The notes under the pieces were generated by a model. It was given only the letters and a program-made list of their open reading frames with translations. It had not been told where the DNA came from and did no database searches. From positions 4,152,001 through 4,216,000 of the forward strand of contig NZ_CP127407.1 in NCBI RefSeq assembly GCF_030291075.1: a DNA stretch of 64,000 bases, in the 5' to 3' direction. Shown here piece after piece: positions 56,323-64,000 of the stretch. Every line of letters starts with the position of its first letter. Positions within the stretch are counted from its first letter, which is position 1. A program made the translations under genes and the position numbers. The DNA is from Stenotrophomonas sp. 57 (GTDB taxonomy: Bacteria > Pseudomonadota > Gammaproteobacteria > Xanthomonadales > Xanthomonadaceae).

Positions 56323-56676
56323 TCAGGCGCCCGGGAGCGTACGGGTACGCAGCAGGCGCACCAGCGCCCACACCACCAGCACCACGCCGATGGCCTCGAC
56401 CATCGCCAGCGCGAAATGCAGCACGCCGAGGATGGCGCTCAGGCTGGACACGGCACTGAAATCACCGCTGCGCACCATCCACATTGGCAGGATGCCCGCC
56501 GCCATGCCACCAAGGCTGGCCAGCAGCAACAGCAGCAGGCCGACCAGAGCGCCGGTGCGGGTGGCATCGCGCGGTGCGCCCACCACCCAGACCAGCCCGA
56601 CGCACAGCGCGATCAGCACCGGCAGGCGCACGCCCACCATGCTCAGCACGGTCACCAGCAGGGTTGCGTTGTCCAT
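56323..56676 (-). CDS. Small membrane protein, unknown function
   Basis: 117 residues with four hydrophobic segments (MVGVRLPVLIALCVGLVWVV, LVGLLLLLLASLGGMAAGIL, and two near the C-terminus). No known motif. It starts three bases after the aroE stop and is probably co-transcribed with it. Confidence 0.72.
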   Translation of the reverse strand: MDNATLLVTVLSMVGVRLPVLIALCVGLVWVVGAPRDATRTGALVGLLLLLLASLGGMAAGILPMWMVRSGDFSAVSSLSAILGVLHFALAMVEAIGVVLVVWALVRLLRTRTLPGA

Positions 56677-56679
56677 CGC

Positions 56680-57525
56680 TCAATCCTCGCCGGCCAGTAC
56701 CGCCGCACCCTCGCGCAGCGACTGGTAGACCTCATCGGTCTGCGGGCGCACGCCGTGCCACTGCAGGAAGCTCTCGGCGGCCTGTTCGACCAGCATGCCC
56801 AGGCCATCGACGGTGTTGCGGCAGTTCGCTGCGCGCGCCCAGGCCAGGAAGGCGATGGCCGCCTCGCCGTAGTTCAGGTCGACGGCGGTGGTCATCGAAT
56901 TGACCAGCGACAGCGGCAGCTTGAACTCGACGTCACGGTCGCGGCCGGCCGAAGTGGCATTGACGATCAGTTCGAAGTCGCCCAGCTCGCGCAGGTCTTC
57001 CCAGTAGCGGCTGATCGCGCGGCCGGGTTCACCCATCGCGTCGATCAGCTCATCGGCGCGTTCCGGCGTGCGGTTGACCACCACCAGCTCGGTGATGCCG
57101 GCATCGAGGAAGGCTGGGGCGACGCTGCGCGCCGAGCCGCCAGCGCCGATCAGCAGCATGCGGCGGCCACGCAGGTCCAGGCCGTGGCGATCGGTCAGGT
57201 CACGCACCAGGCCGATGCCGTCGGTGGTGTCACCGTGCCAACGGTCGCCCTTGCGCAGCAGCGTGTTGACCGAGCCGGCGCGGCGCGCACGTGCGGTCAG
57301 CGTGGTGCACACCGAGAACGCGGCTTCCTTGTGCGGCGAGGTGACGTTGGCGCCGACACCGCCCTCGGCGGCGAAGGCTTCCAGGCCGCCCAGGAACGCA
57401 TCCGGAGCCAGGTCGATCGCGCGGTAATCCACCGCGATGCCTTCCTGGCGACCGAACGTCGCGTGGATCTGCGGCGACTTCGAGTGGGCAACGGGGTGTC
57501 CGAAGACGGCGTAACGGTCGGTCAT
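56680..57525 (-). CDS. aroE: Shikimate dehydrogenase
   Basis: 281-residue NADP enzyme that reduces 3-dehydroshikimate. The substrate-binding [12 protein letters not shown] is at the N-terminus, the catalytic lysine in SPHKEAAF (about residue 65) and NTLL with GDTTDGIG follow. The NADP loop is [13 protein letters not shown] with NRTPERA. It diverges from the beta-propeller gene, with a gap of about 50 bases. Confidence 0.95.
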   Translation of the reverse strand: MTDRYAVFGHPVAHSKSPQIHATFGRQEGIAVDYRAIDLAPDAFLGGLEAFAAEGGVGANVTSPHKEAAFSVCTTLTARARRAGSVNTLLRKGDRWHGDTTDGIGLVRDLTDRHGLDLRGRRMLLIGAGGSARSVAPAFLDAGITELVVVNRTPERADELIDAMGEPGRAISRYWEDLRELGDFELIVNATSAGRDRDVEFKLPLSLVNSMTTAVDLNYGEAAIAFLAWARAANCRNTVDGLGMLVEQAAESFLQWHGVRPQTDEVYQSLREGAAVLAGED

Positions 57526-57573
57526 GGAATCCTCAAGCTGGCTAGACTGGTGCTCTTTCGTGCACGGACCCGG

Positions 57574-58437
57574 ATGATGCGCATCACCCCGCCCCTGCTG
57601 GTGCTTGCCGCCAGTCTACTCTCTGCCCCTGTGGCGATGGCGTTGAACGAGTACGGCATCGAAGGCATGGGCGTGGTCTCGACCCGTGCCGACGAGGGCC
57701 GCGCCACGATCAGCGCCGACGGCCAGCGCATCGTGTTCGCACGCCGCGGCGAGGCGGGCTGGGGCCTGTGGCAGGCACGCGTGGTCGAGGGCCGCTGGCA
57801 GCAGGCGCAGGCGCTGCCGGTGGGCGTGGTCGGCGAGGCCCGCGATCCCTACTTCAGCCGTGATGGCCGCTGGCTGCTGTTCGCGGCCGGCCGCGAGGGC
57901 GCGCTGGCGCTGTACCGGGCCACGGTGGAAGCCGACGGCCAGCTCGGCAAGGCGCAGCCCTTGGCGGGCGACGGTGGACGCCGGGATGAGCGCGGGCCGG
58001 CCGTGAGTGCGGACGGCCAGCGGCTGTTGTTTTCCCGCCAGCAGGGTCGCGGCGCGGGCTGGGACCTGTTCGTGGCGTCACTGGACGCGCAGGGCATGCG
58101 TGGCCCGGCCACCGCACTGGCCGCGTTGAACAGCGCCGACGACGAGACCGACGGCGACTGGCTGGGCAACGACGGCGCGGTGGTGTTCAGCCGCGGCAGC
58201 GGCGCGACCGAGCAGGTGTGGAGCACCGGCTGCGCGTGGAGTGGCGCGGCGCTGCAACCGTTGGGGCTGTCGTTCAACCAGGCCAGTGGCTGGACCGGCG
58301 CGCCGTTGATCGACAATGCCAAGCCGGGCGAGATGCTGGTCGCCAGCAACGCGGCCAGGGCACCGCGTGCCGGTGGCGTGGATGTGTACCGGTTGGCGGT
58401 GCCGAAGGTGGCGGCGGTGGCCGGGTGCGTGCGGTAG
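57574..58437 (+). CDS. Secreted TolB-like beta-propeller protein (PD40 repeats)
   Basis: 287 residues with a signal peptide ([16 protein letters not shown]). About four to five WD40-like PD40 repeats follow, each with an xSxDGxxxxF core: [33 protein letters not shown] and [10 protein letters not shown]. Probably a periplasmic scaffold. Two ATGs start the frame (57574 and 57577). The TAG stop codon is supplied by the head of a SMAG-type repeat. Confidence 0.8.
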   Translation: MMRITPPLLVLAASLLSAPVAMALNEYGIEGMGVVSTRADEGRATISADGQRIVFARRGEAGWGLWQARVVEGRWQQAQALPVGVVGEARDPYFSRDGRWLLFAAGREGALALYRATVEADGQLGKAQPLAGDGGRRDERGPAVSADGQRLLFSRQQGRGAGWDLFVASLDAQGMRGPATALAALNSADDETDGDWLGNDGAVVFSRGSGATEQVWSTGCAWSGAALQPLGLSFNQASGWTGAPLIDNAKPGEMLVASNAARAPRAGGVDVYRLAVPKVAAVAGCVR

Positions 58438-58520
58438 ATCCACGCCGTGCGTGGATGGCCGTGGTAGGTGCCAACCTTGGTTGGCATGCAGGAAAGTGCC
58501 AACCAAGGTTGGCACCCACC
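58434..58520. repeat. Two GTAG-headed palindromic repeats
   Basis: GTAGATCCACGCCGTGCGTG at 58434 and GTAGGTGCCAACCTTGGTTG at 58464, the latter followed by its inverse copy ending at 58520. The first GTAG overlaps the stop codon of the beta-propeller gene. Confidence 0.75.
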
Positions 58521-58538
58521 CGCGTAGAAGCGGCAGGG

Positions 58539-58808
58539 TCAGCGCGACAACACCTTCGCGCGCTGCTGCTCGTACTCGACCTCGCTCAGCTGGCCATTGT
58601 CCTTGCGCTGGTTCAGCGCGGCCAGCTCGGCCTGCACGCTCTCCGGCAGGGCCTGCTCACGGGCCACGTGGCGGGCGGCGGAGAGCTGCTCCGGCGGGCG
58701 CTTGCCGGCCCGCCAGGCAGCGATGAAGACGCCGACGATGATGGCACCGAACACCAGCGTACCGATGCCCCAGATCAGCCATTGCATCCATCCCAGTTCG
58801 GGTCCCAT
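58539..58808 (-). CDS. SHOCT-domain small membrane protein
   Basis: 89 residues: one membrane helix (WLIWGIGTLVFGAIIVGVFIAAW) and a C-terminal SHOCT-like segment (LAALNQRKDNGQLSEVEYEQ). GGAGG precedes the ATG at 58808. It lies downstream of hemB on the same strand. Function unknown. Confidence 0.75.
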   Translation of the reverse strand: MGPELGWMQWLIWGIGTLVFGAIIVGVFIAAWRAGKRPPEQLSAARHVAREQALPESVQAELAALNQRKDNGQLSEVEYEQQRAKVLSR

Positions 58809-58840
58809 CGCGCATTCCTCCGTCTATCGAGGCGCTATTG

Positions 58841-60767
<1,927 letters not shown>

Positions 60768-60889
60768 GGGGCAGCCGCGCGGGGCGCGGATTCACAGGCA
60801 CGCGGGAGGCTCGCGCAGCCATTCATTGTACGCCCCTGCCCGGCCACCGGCCGCGCGCCTGCGACGCCCTGTCGCACCTGGGCCAGGGT

Positions 60890-61138
60890 TCAGATCACGC
60901 CGCCGCCCAGGCCAAGACGCAGGATGCCGACCACCACCACGATGCCGTTCAGGACCAGCCCGGCCCAGGCCCGGCCGCGCTTGCTCGGGTGGGTGAACAG
61001 GATGCCCAGCGCGGCGATGACCGCACCGACCGCAGCGAACGGGATCAGGAACCAGTTGCCCCAGCCCAGCAGCGGAATCAGCGCCAGGATCATCCACAAC
61101 AGCGCCAGTACGCCCCACAACAGACTGATCACGCCCAT
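60890..61138 (-). CDS. Small three-helix membrane protein
   Basis: 82 residues with three hydrophobic segments (LLWGVLALLWMILALIPLLG, FLIPFAAVGAVIAALGILF, GLVLNGIVVVVGILRLGL), a DUF4190-like pattern. AGGAG lies upstream of the ATG at 61138. The frame is open upstream but without a site. Confidence 0.7.
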   Translation of the reverse strand: MGVISLLWGVLALLWMILALIPLLGWGNWFLIPFAAVGAVIAALGILFTHPSKRGRAWAGLVLNGIVVVVGILRLGLGGGVI

Positions 61139-61321
61139 GCCGTTCTCCTGCCTTTGGTTCCTGTCCCCACCATAGTCGTTCCCGCTGCCGCCGCCTACTG
61201 CCATTGCAGGACTGTCACCCGACCCGTGCTAGCGTGCTGCCGTGCGTGCCTTGGCCCGGGTGTTGGCGCCGATTCAGAGTGGCCCGCCGATCATCGCAAC
61301 CAGTCCTGCAGGGGTGATGCC

Positions 61322-61786
61322 ATGAACGTTCGTTGGGCCGCATTGGCGGCAATGCTGCTGGCCGCAGCCGGTTGTGCCAGCACCTCCAAGGTGATGCTGG
61401 GCCGCGCCCGCGCGCCGATCGATCCGGCGCTGGTGCAGATCTACTCGACGCCGCCGGCCGGCTCCCAGGAAATCGCCCAGCTGGAATCGGCCTCTGCGGT
61501 GGGTTTCGGTACCCAGGGCCAGACCGATGCTGCGGTGGCGCGCCTGAAGCGTGAAGCCGCGGCACTGGGTGCCAACGGCGTGGTGCTGGTGGGCGTGGGC
61601 AGCAGCGGTTCGCCGGTCGGCATGTCGGTCGGTGCCGGCAGCTTCGGCTCGCATGTCGGCGGTGGCGTCGGCATCGGCATTCCGACCACGCAGAAGCGCG
61701 CCGCCGGCGTGGCAATCTGGGTGCCGAACTCGGAACCGCCGGCACGGCTGCCGACGCAGGTGATCACGCCGCAGCCGCAACGCTGA
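61322..61786 (+). CDS. Hypothetical lipoprotein
   Basis: 154 residues: signal and lipobox AAAGC near residue 18. The core (residues about 45-95, AQLESASAVGFGTQGQTDAA, LKREAAALGANGVVL) resembles heavy-metal-binding-like YbjQ folds seen in small lipoproteins; a Gly/Ser-rich tail follows. AGGGG precedes the start. Function unknown. Confidence 0.72.
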   Translation: MNVRWAALAAMLLAAAGCASTSKVMLGRARAPIDPALVQIYSTPPAGSQEIAQLESASAVGFGTQGQTDAAVARLKREAAALGANGVVLVGVGSSGSPVGMSVGAGSFGSHVGGGVGIGIPTTQKRAAGVAIWVPNSEPPARLPTQVITPQPQR

Positions 61787-61790
61787 CCCG

Positions 61791-61815
61791 GTAGATCCAC
61801 GCCATGCGTGGATGG
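61791..61815. repeat. GTAG-headed palindrome
   Basis: GTAGATCCACGCCATGCGTG, four bases after the lipoprotein stop; same sequence type as 30095 and 58434. Confidence 0.65.
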
Positions 61816-61833
61816 GCGTTGCCGGTACCCGCT

Positions 61834-61872
61834 GGGGTCAGAGCCCTTTCCCGCGGAAAGGAATCCGACCCC
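61834..61872. repeat. GGGGTCAG...CGACCCC stem-loop
   Basis: Fifth copy of the GGGGTCAG family, between convergent genes, 11 bases before the DUF885 stop codon. Confidence 0.7.
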
Positions 61873-61882
61873 GGCGCAGGCA

Positions 61883-63679
61883 TCACTTGTACTTCGGCAC
61901 GAACACCTTGTTCACCGCGTCGGCCAGCTGGTCCGGCGGCAGCAGGCCCTGGTCGAGCAGGAAGTTGTTGAACGCCAGGCGGTCGAACTTCGCGCCCAGC
62001 GCCAGCTCGGTCTGCATGCGCAGTTCCAGGATACGGGTGTAGCCGTAGAAGTAGCTGCCCGCCTGACCCGGCATGCGCACCATGTAGCGGTCCAGCTCCT
62101 GGGTGGCCATCGCCTTGGACAGGCCGACCTGCTCCATCAGCACGCGCTCGCCGTTGGCACGGTCGGTCAGGCCGAGGTTGAGCATCGGGTCGAGCATGGC
62201 GCGCGCGGCTCGCAGCAGGCGGAACTGCAGCGCGATCATCTGCCCGTCCAGCGGCTCGTACGGCACCATCTCGGCTTCGGCATACAGCGCCCAGCCTTCC
62301 ACGTTCACCGAATTGAACGCGAACATGGTGCGCGCCAGCGACACGCCGCGCTCGACCATGGCGGTGAACTGCAGCTCGTGGCCGGGGCGGCCTTCATGCG
62401 CGCTCAGCGTCCACGCCGCCGCGCCGAAGTTGAAATCGTCGTACTGCGCGCCCGGGCCGGCGGCCGGGTTGCCCAGCGGCAGCACGAAGGTGCCCTGCTG
62501 CCCGGTGTTGTTGACCAGCGGCGCCGGCAGGAAGTGCGGGGCCGGGCTGGCCGCGCTCTCGGCCGCCGAGCCCAGGCGCATCTGCATGGCGCGCTTGGGC
62601 ACGTCGACGATGGCGTGCTCGCGGATCAGCGGATCGATCGCATCGATCACCTTGCGGTAGTGGCCTTCCAGCTGGTCGTCGGCGATCTTGTCGGCCTTCA
62701 GCGCGCGGATCACCGCCACCGGGTCGCTCGGGTCGGCCACCTTCAGGCCCTTGTCCTTCACCACCAGCGGCGCCAGCTGTTGCATCGCCGAGCGGGTTTC
62801 CATGAACTCCAGCTGCGCGCGCTGCATCAGCAGCTTCGGGTCGATGTCGATACCGACCTGCTTGAGCTGGTAGGCGTACAGCGGCGCCGGAAGGCGTGCA
62901 TCGGCACGTGCCTTCGGCAGCACGGTCGTGCGCGTCCAGGCGGCGTAGTCCTTCATCTGCCCGGCCAGCGTCTTCATCGCCTCATCGGCGCCGGCGATCT
63001 GGTACTTCTTCAGCAGCGACTCGATGCCGGTGATGTAGGTCTCGACGTTGTCCAGCGACTGCTGCACTTCGATCTTCGTCGGCTGCAGCAGGCTGCTGTC
63101 CTTGAGCCGCTCTTCGTAGCGCTGGCGGGCCAGCGTGGTGAAGGCGGTGCCGCCCGGCTGCAGGCCGGCATAGGCCTTGAGGCGATCGATCGCCTTGGCG
63201 CGGCGCTCGGCCGGCACCTGGTCGGATAGCAGCAGGTTCAGGCCACTGAATACGGTCTGCGGCGCGTCGCTCCACGGCAGCAGGTACTTCTCGTTGAGCT
63301 CGCTGCCTTCAATGTTCTGGTTGGCGGCGTGGATCATGATCTCCAGGTCCTGGCGGACGTTGGGATCCTTCTCGGTCGCCAGCTTCGCCTTCAGTTCGTC
63401 GCGGGCCTTGGCCATCGCCGCGCGGTAGCGCTTGCCGTTGTCCGGGCCGAGATCGGCCACCTTGTCGTCGTAGCCGGGCACGCCGAAGAAGCCGGTTTCT
63501 TCCGGCTGGAACGGGCCCTGGGCATCGAGCAGGATCTGCGCCAGCGCATTGCTGCGGGCGACCCAGGCCGGGCTGGCCGGGGTGACGGCCTTGGCGGCGG
63601 GTGCGGCCAGCGCCGGCGGTGCGGACAGCAGCGGGGCGGCGCTCAGCGCCAGGGCAACGGCCAACGCAATCGGCTTCAT
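61883..63679 (-). CDS. Secreted DUF885 protein, metallopeptidase-like
   Basis: 598 residues with an N-terminal signal (MKPIALAVALALSAAPLLSA). The DUF885 domain fills the rest. It carries HEGRPGHE, an HExxxH-related zinc-binding motif used in this family, near residue 425, and a downstream glutamate-rich helix (EGWALYAEAEMVP). Relatives are thought to be peptidases, without a proven substrate. Confidence 0.82.
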   Translation of the reverse strand: MKPIALAVALALSAAPLLSAPPALAAPAAKAVTPASPAWVARSNALAQILLDAQGPFQPEETGFFGVPGYDDKVADLGPDNGKRYRAAMAKARDELKAKLATEKDPNVRQDLEIMIHAANQNIEGSELNEKYLLPWSDAPQTVFSGLNLLLSDQVPAERRAKAIDRLKAYAGLQPGGTAFTTLARQRYEERLKDSSLLQPTKIEVQQSLDNVETYITGIESLLKKYQIAGADEAMKTLAGQMKDYAAWTRTTVLPKARADARLPAPLYAYQLKQVGIDIDPKLLMQRAQLEFMETRSAMQQLAPLVVKDKGLKVADPSDPVAVIRALKADKIADDQLEGHYRKVIDAIDPLIREHAIVDVPKRAMQMRLGSAAESAASPAPHFLPAPLVNNTGQQGTFVLPLGNPAAGPGAQYDDFNFGAAAWTLSAHEGRPGHELQFTAMVERGVSLARTMFAFNSVNVEGWALYAEAEMVPYEPLDGQMIALQFRLLRAARAMLDPMLNLGLTDRANGERVLMEQVGLSKAMATQELDRYMVRMPGQAGSYFYGYTRILELRMQTELALGAKFDRLAFNNFLLDQGLLPPDQLADAVNKVFVPKYK

Positions 63680-63794
63680 GGTGCACTCCAGGACAGGGTT
63701 GACCGCACCCTACGCGCTCACAGCGATGGCGACAATCGGCGGGAAGTCATGGCGACCGGGTAGTGCGGACGGGCTCCGCGAAAACCTGGGGGGT

Positions 63795-63881
63795 GTGGAG
63801 TCGACTGTCAGTCGACCATCGCGCGCAGCGCGGGATTTCTGCTATCTGATCGAAGAGCAGTCGACTAACAGTCGACTCTAC
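63795..63881. repeat. Inverted pair of GTCGACTGTCAGTCGAC repeats
   Basis: A left element GTGGAGTCGACTGTCAGTCG (63795 on) and an inverse copy ending in CTAC at 63881. Same sequence type as 19172. Between the DUF885 gene and the partial gene at the edge. Confidence 0.7.
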
Positions 63882-63903
63882 CCCGTCGCCTTGCCCTCGG
63901 AGG

Positions 63904-64000
63904 TCACAACGCGGCGGCCAGCGGGCATTCGCCGCGATCGCGGCACGCCTGCAGCGCGCATTCGTGCGCAGCCTCATCGTCATCCAGCGCGGTCAGGTCG
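63904..64000 (-). CDS. C-terminal end of an unidentified cysteine-containing protein (partial)
   Basis: The last 31 codons, reading DLTALDDDEAAHECALQACR and continuing DRGECPLAAAL to a TGA at 63906-63904. Third codon positions are GC-rich, acidic and Cys residues are spaced as in a small metal-binding motif. The start lies outside the window. Not recognised. Confidence 0.45.
   Translation of the reverse strand, partial: DLTALDDDEAAHECALQACRDRGECPLAAAL

Noticed and set aside
63747..63983. 78-codon minus-strand frame at the right edge
   Set aside because: It runs through the inverted repeat pair and conflicts with the GC3-rich partial frame ending at 63904.

Overview
The window looks like chromosomal DNA of a Stenotrophomonas maltophilia-complex bacterium (Xanthomonadaceae, Gammaproteobacteria). 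The evidence is high GC with strongly GC-biased third codon positions, many GTAG-headed palindromic repeats of the SMAG type between genes, an RND pump with an adjacent two-component system arranged like SmeABC/SmeSR, and Xanthomonadaceae-like housekeeping genes. I see no phage, insertion sequence, CRISPR array or rRNA.

Layout. 1-3.4 kb: edge of a small gene, an AtoE-type short-chain fatty acid transporter, ubiA, tRNA-Arg(CCG) and a zinc-ribbon membrane protein. 3.5-19.0 kb: an N-acetylgalactosamine (GalNAc) foraging locus. Its minus-strand arm encodes a secreted GH31-type glycosidase, a TonB-dependent receptor and a Tat-exported GH109-like alpha-N-acetylgalactosaminidase. Its plus-strand arm encodes AgaS, a ROK kinase, an AgaZ/KbaZ-like protein, a DeoR/AgaR repressor, a GalNAc-6-P deacetylase and a sugar-porter permease. 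The two arms diverge from a 322-bp region with eight CTTTC/GAAAG pentamers, the core reported for AgaR operators. 19.2-22.4 kb: SecD-head-like lipoprotein, HdeD-like protein, ComF and a ClC transporter. 22.5-27.4 kb: a biotin operon (bioB-bioF-bioH-SDR-bioC) behind a BirA-type operator. 27.6-30.4 kb: ElyC/YdcF-like protein, threonine/serine dehydratase, a Tyr/Pro-rich lipoprotein and a 552-bp region with two candidate small RNAs or terminators.

30.4-40.5 kb: mnmG, then the RND pump smeABC (minus) divergent from the sensor kinase and response regulator smeS-smeR. 40.6-48.0 kb: a gamma carbonic anhydrase and a tightly coupled six-gene operon (RDD, SpoIIM-like, DUF4129, DUF4350, MoxR ATPase, DUF58). 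48.1-50.5 kb: a YgiB/YgiC-like pair with a zinc-ribbon protein. 50.6-56.7 kb: ilvD, small unknown genes, dinG and a membrane protein. 56.7-63.7 kb: aroE, a TolB-like beta-propeller protein, hemB, a bestrophin-family protein, small membrane proteins and lipoproteins, and a DUF885 protein. A partial gene closes the window.

The most notable unit is the GalNAc locus. It appears to link outer-membrane uptake (TonB receptor), two mechanistically different candidate alpha-GalNAc-releasing enzymes (GH31 and NAD-dependent GH109), an unusual permease with a periplasmic insertion, and cytoplasmic GalNAc to tagatose-6-phosphate catabolism under one local repressor. All functional calls come from reading sequence motifs; no database search was run.
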